DNA of 64,000 bases from Escarpia spicata (Eukaryota; Annelida; Polychaeta; Sabellida; Siboglinidae), in the NCBI GenBank assembly GCA_963995525.1, contig OZ023206.1, positions 68,678,223-68,742,222 on the forward strand, in the 5' to 3' direction. Shown one piece after another: positions 35,301 to 39,699 of this stretch. The position numbers were made by a program, and so were the translations under genes. The notes beneath the pieces were generated by a model. That model made no database searches and was not told where the DNA came from. It saw nothing but the letters and a program-made list of their open reading frames with translations. How positions within the stretch are numbered: position 1 is the stretch's first letter; the number at the start of each line of letters is the position of its first letter.

Positions 35301-36089
35301 GAATGAGTACCTGGTTATAGAGAATGGGGACGTTTGTGTAAGAGTAGATTATTTGTGCAGTAGTTCCCAGAGATATCGAAATATCATGATAATACTGTTT
35401 TGGATATATGATGTCTTTCTGCAGGAAGACCTGACCATTGTTGACCTACTCAGAAGAGCACATGTTCAGGCTGGAAAGAAACACAAACACTCTACTCAGA
35501 AACCAGGTCACACACAGTCAATCTGCAAGCTACTGTGGCAGATAAGGAACTCGAAATTCCACGATGATCAGTGGGTTTCAGTTGTATGGAAAATATTGTA
35601 TGAAATAATTTGAGGAAATCCATAAGCAAATTTCCAAATAATGTCTATGCCACGCACATAAATTATGCACTTCATTCAATGGACAATACAAAATGAGTTG
35701 GTGAAATTGTGATACCAAAACCAAATGTGAAATATGTTTTTTTATTTTCATTTATTTATTATTAATTTGGATCCTTTTTATCATACATAATTTTCCTGAT
35801 TTTTGCTAGGAGAACATAAACTTTAATTTATATAAATGTTTAATTAATTAGATTTTAAGTAATTTGCTCACGAAATAGCTTTTAACAACATGAACTTAAT
35901 TGATGTACAGCATGTGAAGTGTCCATGTGTTGTAGGAGTACAGATTTCAAGAACGAACTTGGAACATGTCCCTATGAGTACTTCAGTCGTAACTTCCCAT
36001 ACTTGTTTATGGAAGTATACGGAGTGATCAAGTTAAATGATGGATGGACTCAAAGAGATCAAATGAAGAAGTTCTTTGCAGCCCCATAG
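3418..36089 (+). CDS. ZU5-UPA-kinase-KEN ribonuclease gene with an upstream TKL-like kinase (5' partial)
   Basis: Exons: 3418-3574, 5223-5368, 7553-8538, 18397-18694, 19258-19501, 20427-20603, 20841-21005, 21396-21428, 22868-22998, 23480-23624, 25113-25301, 27248-27359, 29955-30037, 31468-31664, 33983-34060, 34693-34816, 35425-35570, 35936-36089. Joined, they give 1187 codons and a stop (36087-36089), and all 17 junctions agree in phase. Domains by residue: kinase C-lobe 1-101, repeat linker 101-430, ZU5 about 436-575, UPA about 576-724, kinase 2 about 780-1030, KEN about 1031-1187. KEN domains follow a kinase in IRE1 (ER stress) and RNase L (antiviral), where kinase dimerisation activates RNA cleavage. 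ZU5-UPA units occur in PIDD1, UNC5 and ankyrins. The combination suggests a cytosolic effector RNase, but its ligand and RNA targets are unknown. No membrane segment is seen in the part present. The first kinase could belong to a separate gene if the exon 3-4 join across a 9.9-kb intron is wrong; the phase match argues against that. Confidence 0.85.
3787..3980 (-). repeat. tRNA-derived SINE, 3' part, minus strand
   Basis: The reverse complement matches the 3' half of the complete copy at 30735-31070 almost word for word (GCGTGGCTGAATG, the GAAGTCGAGATGGTG stretch, the GCTATATAAGAACTTAC end). The tRNA-like head is missing, as expected for a 5'-truncated retroposon. Three more copies lie at 20036-20290, 30735-31070 and 35170-35400. 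Confidence 0.75.
3981..4960. other. Intron sequence without recognised content
   Basis: AT-rich intron 1 of the large gene. No convincing exon, LINE motif or tRNA was found. The short open frames here have no family signature. Confidence 0.4.
4964..4982 (+). repeat. Run of 19 G, preceded by other G-runs
   Basis: A 19-base G homopolymer follows closely spaced GGG and GGGG tracts from about 4941, giving potential for a G-quadruplex on the + strand. It lies inside intron 1, about 240 bp before exon 2. It may instead be partly an assembly or sequencing artefact, since homopolymers are error-prone. Confidence 0.8.
5400..6625 (-). pseudogene. Non-LTR retrotransposon RT 3' half, minus strand
   Basis: On the minus strand the fragment reads, with frameshifts: [21 protein letters not shown] (about 6600-6540, the QG-S-APTLF block), [20 protein letters not shown] (about 6425-6365, catalytic ADD), and [16 protein letters not shown] near 6310. 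A cysteine-containing [14 protein letters not shown] block follows at about 6050-6010. The C-terminal [20 protein letters not shown]...[14 protein letters not shown] block lies at 5804-5700. This is the C-terminal region of a widespread RTE-like LINE type. It is dead, 5'-truncated and antisense in intron 2. Confidence 0.75.
6626..7552. other. Intron 2 remainder, nothing recognised
   Basis: Overlapping open frames exist on both strands (6733-7083 and 6823-7107), but neither has a recognisable domain, a good start context with splice partners, or biased codon use. I treat it as intron. The acceptor of exon 3 (GATTTCCAG) ends at 7552. Confidence 0.4.
7553..8538 (+). CDS. Exon 3: linker with tandem tyrosine-motif repeats
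   Basis: This 986-bp exon of the large gene encodes about 329 residues joining kinase 1 to ZU5. The start is polar and basic ([15 protein letters not shown]...). It then has two 12-residue units [12 protein letters not shown] (about 7793-7866) and eight 19-residue units of the form [19 protein letters not shown] (7983-8438), plus two shortened ones. The repeats are rich in Arg/Asp/Ser and carry tyrosines in YNLL, YSEL or YSDPP contexts, so they resemble a phosphotyrosine docking array, although no such partner is proven. The region is likely disordered. Donor AAGG|GTAGGT leaves phase 1, which matches exon 4. Copies 2-4 are almost identical at DNA level, implying recent expansion. The opposite strand is also open because the repeat length is divisible by three; I do not believe that is a gene. 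Confidence 0.8.
7983..8516 (+). repeat. Coding minisatellite, 57-bp unit, eight full copies
   Basis: The units start near 7983, 8040, 8097, 8154, 8211, 8268, 8325 and 8382, and two incomplete units follow to about 8516. Units at 8040, 8097 and 8154 are essentially identical, while the outer ones have diverged. The array is entirely inside exon 3, and the 57-bp period keeps frame, so copy-number changes would lengthen or shorten the protein by 19 residues. It is likely polymorphic between individuals. Confidence 0.95.
8539..9300. other. Start of the 9.9-kb intron 3, nothing recognised
   Basis: AT-rich sequence after the exon 3 donor. The open frame at 8997-9194 has no family features. No TATA-type promoter or terminator can be asserted. 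Confidence 0.4.
9301..10745 (+). pseudogene. Degenerate Jockey/CR1-type LINE RT
   Basis: Translated blocks in shifting frames: [19 protein letters not shown] (about 9380), [22 protein letters not shown] (about 9557), [11 protein letters not shown] (about 9645), then [18 protein letters not shown] and [13 protein letters not shown] (9902-10072). Stops and frameshifts occur at about 9497, 9737 and 10130. The 3' part to about 10745 resembles a LINE 3' UTR, ending near a GTTTTT-rich tract. The copy is sense-oriented within intron 3 and is not functional. Confidence 0.8.
11040..14010 (-). pseudogene. Jockey/CR1-type LINE, nearly full length, minus strand
   Basis: Reading right to left on the minus strand: an AP endonuclease with [16 protein letters not shown] and [13 protein letters not shown] (about 13735-13585), then after a frameshift [11 protein letters not shown] (about 13400) and [11 protein letters not shown] (about 13190). 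A linker with [15 protein letters not shown] follows. RT has [17 protein letters not shown] (about 12095), [21 protein letters not shown] (about 11950) and [10 protein letters not shown] (about 11840). The C-terminal blocks are [15 protein letters not shown] and [15 protein letters not shown] (11640-11450). Frameshifts near 13449, 12521 and 11870 and several stops make it inactive. It is one of the best-preserved LINEs here, and its 5' end abuts the plus-strand LINE starting at about 14013. Confidence 0.85.
14638..17327. mobile_element. DNA transposon-like element with long imperfect TIRs, TA target duplication
   Basis: The left end begins GTCCAGTAGAAAT and the right end finishes ATTTCTACTGGAC, an exact 13-bp inverted repeat. 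Imperfect complementarity continues inward for about 120 bp; both arms include CCCGGACATTTTGGTT and AACCAAAATCAACCCTGGGGAAC. The element is flanked by TA on both sides (14636-14637 and 17328-17329), the target duplication expected of Tc1/mariner-type and some other DNA transposons. No transposase was found. Its middle is occupied by a LINE fragment (15195-16735), so the original element was probably a non-autonomous one of about 1.1 kb. It interrupts the LINE at 14013-18046. Confidence 0.75.
15195..16735 (+). pseudogene. L2/CR1-group LINE fragment nested in the DNA element
   Basis: The linker and RT are readable: [16 protein letters not shown] (about 15300), SQLLxxDPLPSK-type block near 15745, [19 protein letters not shown] (about 15920), [17 protein letters not shown] (about 16030), [20 protein letters not shown] (about 16137), [16 protein letters not shown] (about 16315) and a damaged YADD region near 16400. 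Stops at about 15989 and 16244 and a frameshift near 16420 inactivate it. There is no endonuclease and no visible 3' tail. It is the innermost and therefore youngest layer of the nest. Confidence 0.8.
18050..18396. repeat. AT-rich tract with AATT and CTA microsatellites before exon 4
   Basis: The stretch holds an AATTAATT-rich run at about 18190-18230 and a (CTA)n-like run at about 18260-18297. It ends with the acceptor TTTCTGCAG at 18396. No gene is seen in it. Confidence 0.6.
18397..19501 (+). CDS. Exons 4-5: ZU5 domain and start of UPA
   Basis: Exon 4 (18397-18694) encodes [20 protein letters not shown], the signature GG-L...IPEGAL start of ZU5, and later [19 protein letters not shown], matching the SPVV-CGP-G--F-KPV--L block. 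Exon 5 (19258-19501) completes ZU5 with [15 protein letters not shown], the conserved I-HFT-Y motif, and begins UPA ([18 protein letters not shown]). ZU5 is a beta-sandwich protein-interaction module, followed by UPA in PIDD1, UNC5 and ankyrins. The donor at 18695 was chosen because the next possible one (18699) would include an in-frame TAG; the join gives AG+T with no frame loss. No HFS autoprocessing site like that of PIDD1 is evident; HFT is present instead. Confidence 0.85.
18718..18865. repeat. ATATAC/TATA microsatellite complex
   Basis: Repeated blocks of (AT)n separated by CATATGTATATACATTATCAT run through intron 4, starting 24 bp after the exon 4 donor, then change to a TGTG-rich tail. 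They are partly self-complementary. Confidence 0.85.
19030..19240. repeat. Dispersed repeat with a 32-bp internal tandem duplication
   Basis: A unit of about 32 bp containing CATACATGACGTTTGCTATG is present twice (about 19104-19163). The surrounding sequence (GAAGTATTCATACATGA, GATGTAAATGT, GTAAACACGCGTAAC) recurs in related form at 30490-30560 and 31125-31235 and more weakly at 23070-23130. This suggests an old dispersed element of a few hundred bp. Its ends were not found. Confidence 0.55.
20036..20290 (+). repeat. tRNA-derived SINE copy
   Basis: The head is tRNA-like: anticodon-stem-like ACTCTCAATCAGGAGA, then a B-box GGTTCGAAT near 20094. It is followed by the conserved core CAGCCGTATGAATGAGTACC (about 20143-20162), with a body shared with the other copies (GTGTGGCTGAATGCC). 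It ends near 20290, about 135 bp before exon 6, and lacks the AAGAACTTACC tail. Confidence 0.75.
20427..21428 (+). CDS. Exons 6-8: UPA domain and a microexon
   Basis: Exon 6 (20427-20603) ends in a GC donor (AAG|GCAAGT), a well-known minor splice class. Exon 7 (20841-21005) encodes [19 protein letters not shown], matching the I-F--VW motif at the core of UPA domains, then CTLTVEQQ. Exon 8 (21396-21428) is only 33 bp and adds [11 protein letters not shown]. All are phase 0, so exon 8 could be skipped without changing frame. UPA packs against ZU5 in PIDD1 and UNC5 and mediates oligomerisation or autoinhibition; here it sits between ZU5 and kinase 2. Confidence 0.8.
21429..22068. other. Intron 8, first part, nothing recognised
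   Basis: Unremarkable AT-rich intron sequence with no exon, RT motif or repeat that I can support. Confidence 0.4.
22069..22700. repeat. Tandem duplication of about 375 bp
   Basis: Two diverged copies of one unit lie in the same direction, about 375 bp apart. Shared blocks include TGTTTGGTCGCAGGT (about 22089 and 22467), TTAGTGTGCAT-like sequence followed by a GGCTTAGC tract (about 22190 and 22560), and TCTCCACGAAAAA (about 22408 and 22666). It is noncoding and lies in the intron between exons 8 and 9. Confidence 0.7.
22868..31664 (+). CDS. Exons 9-14: second protein kinase domain, IRE1-like
   Basis: Exons 22868-22998, 23480-23624, 25113-25301, 27248-27359, 29955-30037 and 31468-31664. Exon 9 gives a helical, charged lead-in ([13 protein letters not shown]). 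Exon 10 holds [10 protein letters not shown] with the catalytic Lys (residue 799) and NEATIL with the helix-C Glu (811); the glycine loop is poorly conserved. Exons 11-12 hold VLHCDLSPENVL (HRD is HCD; Asp 888 and Asn 893 kept) and LKLADFGFS (DFG 908-910). Exon 13 holds [11 protein letters not shown], where APE is ARE. Exon 14 holds [21 protein letters not shown] and [12 protein letters not shown], which resemble IRE1 most closely. The key catalytic positions are present, so it may bind ATP and possibly phosphorylate; RNase L shows that a kinase-like domain can act as an ATP-binding dimerisation switch instead. Confidence 0.88.
23281..23350. repeat. CACG/CA microsatellite
   Basis: An imperfect (CACG)n then (CA)n tract in the intron before exon 10. 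Confidence 0.85.
23625..25112. other. Intron 10 with a foldback repeat
   Basis: The only structured item is an inverted repeat, 23955-23984 against 24028-24057. The rest, including the G-rich 23770-23835 and 24120-24260 stretches, looks like old repeats but has no definable ends. The exon 11 acceptor ends at 25112. Confidence 0.5.
23955..24057. repeat. Inverted repeat around a TG/TA microsatellite
   Basis: The 30-nt arms 23955-23984 and 24028-24057 pair at 28 of 30 positions, with a TGTG/TATA loop. The build resembles the palindrome at 3033-3154: unique arms around a simple repeat. Confidence 0.85.
25302..27247. other. Intron 11, nothing recognised
   Basis: 1.9 kb between exons 11 and 12. 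Short open frames at 25481-25705 and 25702-25884 have no domain or splice support. No RT motif, tRNA or clear repeat end was seen. Confidence 0.4.
28065..28109. repeat. 17-bp perfect inverted repeat
   Basis: CTGTGATGGATGACAAA (28065-28081) and its exact reverse complement (28093-28109) are separated by 11 bases, a strong hairpin candidate. It lies immediately upstream of the LINE that starts near 28118. Confidence 0.9.
28118..29917 (+). pseudogene. Degenerate CR1/Jockey-type LINE with internal duplication
   Basis: Blocks: FSKILEKLF (about 28155), [17 protein letters not shown] (about 28225), [22 protein letters not shown] (about 28325), [17 protein letters not shown] (about 28490), and an FADDTNIF block near 28590, with several stops. 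The 3' region (about 28979-29211) is repeated at about 29312-29558 with roughly 90 percent identity. The end, near 29917, is AAATAAACAATCAATCAATA, a polyA signal and a short AATC repeat typical of some LINE tails. It stops 38 bp before exon 13 of the large gene, so the insertion nearly touches the splice acceptor. Confidence 0.8.
30735..31070 (+). repeat. tRNA-derived SINE, complete copy
   Basis: The head has an A-box-like TGGCCCAATGGCTAAAGC (about 30751) and a B-box-like GTTTCGAATCC (about 30787), consistent with a tRNA-derived pol III promoter. The core has CTTTGGGCAAGTTCGTTCAC and CAGCTGTATGAATGAGTACC (about 30853), a layout like the conserved central domains of animal SINEs. The tail GCGTTATATAAGAACTTACC with CTTTA repeats ends near 31070 and probably mimics a partner LINE 3' end. 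This is the reference copy for the family in this window. Confidence 0.8.
31855..32065 (+). repeat. Retroelement 3' end with TTATC tail
   Basis: The segment ends GAGACAATAAAGCATTATCTTATCTTATC, i.e. a polyA-signal-like AATAAA followed by short TCTTA repeats, the usual tail of some LINEs and their SINEs. A block containing CAGCCCAAACTTAACACCA occurs at about 31965 and again at about 32116. No coding part is left. Confidence 0.5.
32066..33340. other. Intron 14 middle, nothing recognised
   Basis: No exon or element ends were found. Short open frames at 32287-32499 and 32977-33183 have no domain features. Confidence 0.4.
33357..33530. repeat. Minisatellite, unit about 40-45 bp
   Basis: Four or five irregular units share GGGGTGCAGTYAAAGTTTTC and GAGAGCCCTCAGA. 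It lies in the intron before exon 15. Confidence 0.8.
33983..36089 (+). CDS. Exons 15-18: KEN ribonuclease domain and C-terminus
   Basis: Exon 15 (33983-34060) finishes the kinase with [20 protein letters not shown], the kinase-KEN hinge seen in IRE1/RNase L. Exon 16 (34693-34816) is a proline-rich stretch. Exon 17 (35425-35570) has [20 protein letters not shown], matching the catalytic helix pattern IRN-x3-H; Arg 1129 and His 1134 align with the RNase Arg and His of IRE1 (905, 910) and RNase L (667, 672). The tyrosine that IRE1 uses (892) has no clear counterpart. Exon 18 (35936-36089) has [17 protein letters not shown], the KEN Y-F--RFP-L block, and ends with TAG. The donor at 35571 (CA|GTGGGT) was picked because it alone restores frame. 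Confidence 0.85.
34449..34596. repeat. Imperfect long inverted repeat (foldback)
   Basis: Arms 34449-34486 and 34556-34596 pair imperfectly over about 38 nt, ending in the perfect inner block ATGGACATCAA / TTGATGTCCAT. The loop is 69 nt. It lies about 100 bp upstream of exon 16, so a pre-mRNA hairpin near the acceptor is possible. It may be a short MITE. Confidence 0.75.
35170..35400 (+). repeat. tRNA-derived SINE copy
   Basis: Core CTTGGGCAAATTCGTACATTCC and CCAGCTGTATGAATGAGTACC (about 35290-35310), then GTTCCCAGAGATATCGAAAT. The tRNA-like head is diverged (ATTTTCAATCGAGATATTCC...GTTGAAATCC). It ends about 25 bp before the exon 17 acceptor. Confidence 0.75.
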
Positions 36090-36756
36090 TAGCCCCAGTG
36101 GAGACAAAGGTATATAATTATAATATTACTTGCATATTCCATGCTTTTTATAATGACAATAGGGTATATATAAACTAAATTCCATTTTTACATGCTCCAA
36201 TAGTTGAAACACAGTCGTTCGTAGGATACTGAAAATTAAATACATATATATAACATGTGCATTGCAAGATTTGCACAGACGCTGTAAATATCTCATTAGG
36301 AGTTTGCACAATGATATACTTAGAAGATGCTTAATGCAGAACTAACACATGTTACTCGTTATGATATTCTGAAAAGGCATGCTGATATTACTTAATTTGT
36401 TTTTAGGATTGTGAACTTTTACACACCTTTCTCACGAGCAGGCTGTTGAATGCTTGCACAGACCAGGACGAGCCTTGTGTGTGCAGCACATGTGTGTGTG
36501 TGTGCCTTCCTCGCAAGTTGACAGCGCATTACATTCACGCATACTGGAGAGAAACCATTTGCCTGACCGATCTGCATCAACAAAAGCGCCTTCAGACGGC
36601 GGCTATTAGTGCACAGATACAAACAACATTGAACAGCAAACTGCAGTGATGCATTTCAGCTTGTCTTACTAGTTAAATGTTCATACTGATGCTGCTGTCT
36701 GTGTATCTAATATGTACGCACGTATGTATGTATGCATTTGTGCATGTATATATATA
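36090..36756. other. 3' flank of the large gene
   Basis: The 3' UTR should start at 36090. I see no canonical AATAAA within the first 300 bases, so the cleavage site is undetermined. The open frames on both strands near 36419-36649 have no recognised domain. Confidence 0.4.
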
Positions 36757-36818
36757 TACACACATGCACGCACGCACACACGCGTGCGCACACACGCACA
36801 CACGCACACACGCACACA

Positions 36819-36851
<33 letters not shown>
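36757..36851. repeat. CA/CG microsatellite
   Basis: Imperfect CACGCA then pure (CA)n. Confidence 0.9.
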
Positions 36852-36853
<2 letters not shown>

Positions 36854-36859
36854 TCCCCT

Positions 36860-37429
36860 TTACATAATCCCTGCTTAAGACAACCTCTTCCCATACAAAT
36901 GTTTCGAATATTTATCACTGTGTAGCTTCATATTCGTGTTACAACCATAATGTAGTTTTACAATACATATGGCATTTTATTAATTAAATTGTTCTTTCAA
37001 TGTGTGATATTACTCGAAATGGTTAAGAAAATATGAATGAGATACATTTTATTAATATTTGTTTAATGTGTGATTTTATTCAAGATGATCATGTAATATA
37101 TGTTGTACACTGTGGTTGTCAAATCAGATACTTTTTTATTTGAATTGATCAATTACATTTTGGATTTAGCATTAATCTTTTATTATAATTGCTTCTTTGA
37201 TTTGTGGTATTGATTTGTGAGTCATATTACAGCATTAATCTATTTGTTCTTTGAGATCATCTTTCTCATGGGTGCATTGTCTTGTGATTCAATTTTAGCC
37301 CTACCTAATATGTATATATGTAGACCCATGGTTGGCACTAAATCCAGTTTAGTGAAGTCAAACAGAGGCCGTCATAATTACTCTATTAAAGTCATGTATA
37401 TTAAGTAAAACCATGGTCTGAATGTTCTG
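36860..37429. other. Intergenic AT-rich stretch, nothing recognised
   Basis: No coding, RNA or element signal that I can support. Confidence 0.4.
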
Positions 37430-37815
37430 TCATATGATGGTGGGCAGCAGAGGTGGTACTGTAGTGAATGATGTACCATATTTGAGTGAGCTGAGAAGAT
37501 ACTTTAGTGAATGATGCCAGATCGAGATGCTAATTTAGTGAATATTGTATCATATGTCAGTGAGCAGAGGTGCTATTTTAGTGAATGGGGTGTTGATCAT
37601 ATGTGAGTCAGCAGAGATGCTACTTTAGTGAATGATGTCAGAGATGCTACTCTACTGAATGTTGTATCATATGTCAGTGAGCGGAGATACTACATTAGTG
37701 AATGTGGTATAATATTTGAGTGAGCTGAGATGTTACTTTAGTGTATGTTGTATCAAATGTGAGTGAGCGTAGGTGCTACTCTAGCCAATGATGTTGTATC
37801 ATGTGAGTGATATAT
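37430..37815. repeat. Degenerate minisatellite, unit about 45-60 bp
   Basis: Repeated phrases TACTTTAGTGAATGATG, GTATCATATG and GTGAGTGAGCAGAGATGC recur at least seven times with insertions and losses. It is noncoding. Confidence 0.8.
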
Positions 37816-38440
37816 ACACAAAATAACATTGATACCCTTGAAAAAATCCAAAGAAGCGCAGCTAGATTTACTTTAAATGACCACCGCCGCACAACAAGCG
37901 TAACTAGCCTCATAAATAAACTTGGTTGGCAGACTCTAGAAAGAAGACGATTACAACACTAACTTACCTTCTTCTACACAATAAACACAACCTCCTGAAC
38001 ATTACCCTACCACAACATCTTATAGTCCCATGCTCCCGTACACGAAACAGCGATCCAAACAAATACATACAAATACATGCATATGCATATTCATTCTATC
38101 CTAGAGTTACAAGAGCTTGGAATCTACTCCCCCCAGAAACAATAAACCTACCCACACTACACCCATTCCAACAAGCTCTGAGTACCATCCACCTTGTTGC
38201 TCCAGCCCACCTTACCAGACTATAGATAAAGACAGAGACTGTGTTTTTAATCTGCACAAATTATTGCACTTGTTTTACATAATTATTTGTTTTATTTTTC
38301 TTTTAAAATTATTTGTCAAATTCAGTTCCACGCACCCTTTGCAGTGCGCACTACACATCTCCTAGGTTAGCCCCAAAAGGGGCTGTGTGGAGAAGCAAAA
38401 CCTAAGAACTAAGAGTGTGAGAAAAGATGTTCTCGGGTGC
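37816..38440 (+). pseudogene. Jockey-type LINE 3' end
   Basis: Starts inside the RT C-terminus: NTLEKIQRSAARFTLNDHRR, then SLINKLGWQTLERRRLQ. After a one-base frameshift near 37960, it reads LIVPCSRTRNSDPNKYIQI and YPRVTRAWNLLPPETINLP, the typical RN-W-N-LP end of Jockey/CR1 RTs, with a stop at about 38223. The 3' UTR continues to about 38440. It is strongly 5'-truncated. Confidence 0.8.
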
Positions 38441-38493
38441 TTGTAAAAATAAATTAATGAATGGCATTGTTATTGAGCATGTTAAATAGATAG

Positions 38494-38628
38494 CGCCAGT
38501 ATTCTGGTATTGTAATTGTGGTCTGCCCCTAGGGCATCATCCGGGCTTCGCCGGTTCACATGTGAGGTTTGTAATTGTGTTGCTTTGCATTAAACCCTTC
38601 TTGTAGAACACTGGTCTTATTCATTGGC
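38494..38628 (+). repeat. Left LTR (135 bp)
   Basis: Nearly identical to 43709-43842, differing by three substitutions and a one-base gap. The sequence includes GGGCTTCGCCGGTTCACATG and a TTGCATTAAACCC segment that could serve as polyA signal. Confidence 0.9.
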
Positions 38629-38826
38629 GTGGTGGCAGCGCTTTTACCCACGGCCAAAAGAGACCGATACACAAGAAATTCAATCTATATATTACCTGTG
38701 AACTCAACGCATTCAAATATAGGTGTTTATATGCTCGCTTCACCTGGGCGATAACATGAACTGTTGCTCGCAACAAAACAGTGCGCAATACAGCTACAGT
38801 AGCTAGAGCCTACGCACATCGAAACC

Positions 38827-39645
38827 ATGGCAGCCACTCACCGAGCACCGAGCACCAAGCACAGTGGTTGCTAACAAAGAACGAGTCTGTTACTTCATTC
38901 GAAAGCTGGAGACAACTTAATATATGTTCTATCTCTCGATGCAAATTTTGCTCAGTTCATGAATGATGACGTCACATGGGGACGAAAGTCTCCCAACAGC
39001 CCTACTAGAGGCTTTGTAGATGACACTAACGCTGTACAAGAGGCCGCACGCCGTACTGCCACACAAAAATGTATACATCTTGAGCACATGCTGGAACAAA
39101 TTGCGAACTTTTGCCCCATTATTTCTCGAAATTCAATTGTGAAGAACTCGACGTCGCTAACTTACATTTGGCAAACGATTCGTCAACACTTTGAATCAAC
39201 TGGAGCGCATTTCCTTGATTTAACTAACATTCGACTGGAACCAGGCGAGCGTCCTGAAGATCTGTTCCAACGGCTCACTGCTTTCTTCGAGGACAATCTA
39301 CTCACCGTGGGTTGTGGCGTTAGTCATCATGGGATTGCTTCAGACGTCGATGAAGAAGTGTCGCCATCGCTTGAGAACACTATTATTTATCTCTGGTTGC
39401 AACTGATTAACCCCGGCCTTCCGCTACTCGTCAAGCAAAGATACGGCGCAGAGCTACGCAACCGATCGTTGGCCTCGCTAAAACCAGATCTCTCTCAAGC
39501 ACTGACGTCCCTTCTGGACGAGCTACGCACCATCGATGACACTCGGGCTATGCGTTTCATTCCCGCACAAGTCGCGTGTTCTGTGCAAAACTGCAGGGCG
39601 GACGTCAACAACTCACAACCTGATCGAATGCCGATACTTACCTGA
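38827..39645 (+). pseudogene. gag of the 38.5-kb LTR element (broken)
   Basis: Begins with [15 protein letters not shown] in one frame, shifts near 38920 into [14 protein letters not shown], and then runs open from 38959 to 39645. The body is helical ([34 protein letters not shown]), as in capsid domains. A half zinc knuckle (CKTAGR...[10 protein letters not shown]) is read in the next frame, so gag and pol are offset by one frame with an overlap of about 110 bases. Assignment as gag rests on position and pattern. Confidence 0.65.
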
Positions 39646-39699
39646 TAGTGACAAGAAATCCAAGGGCTGGTCAAGACTTGTGATGAATGTGTTGAAGAC

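Noticed and set aside
36419..36649. Extra C-terminal exon of the large gene
   Set aside because: Exon 18 has an in-frame TAG directly after the last KEN-like helix, and the later open frames are in CA-rich sequence without a domain.
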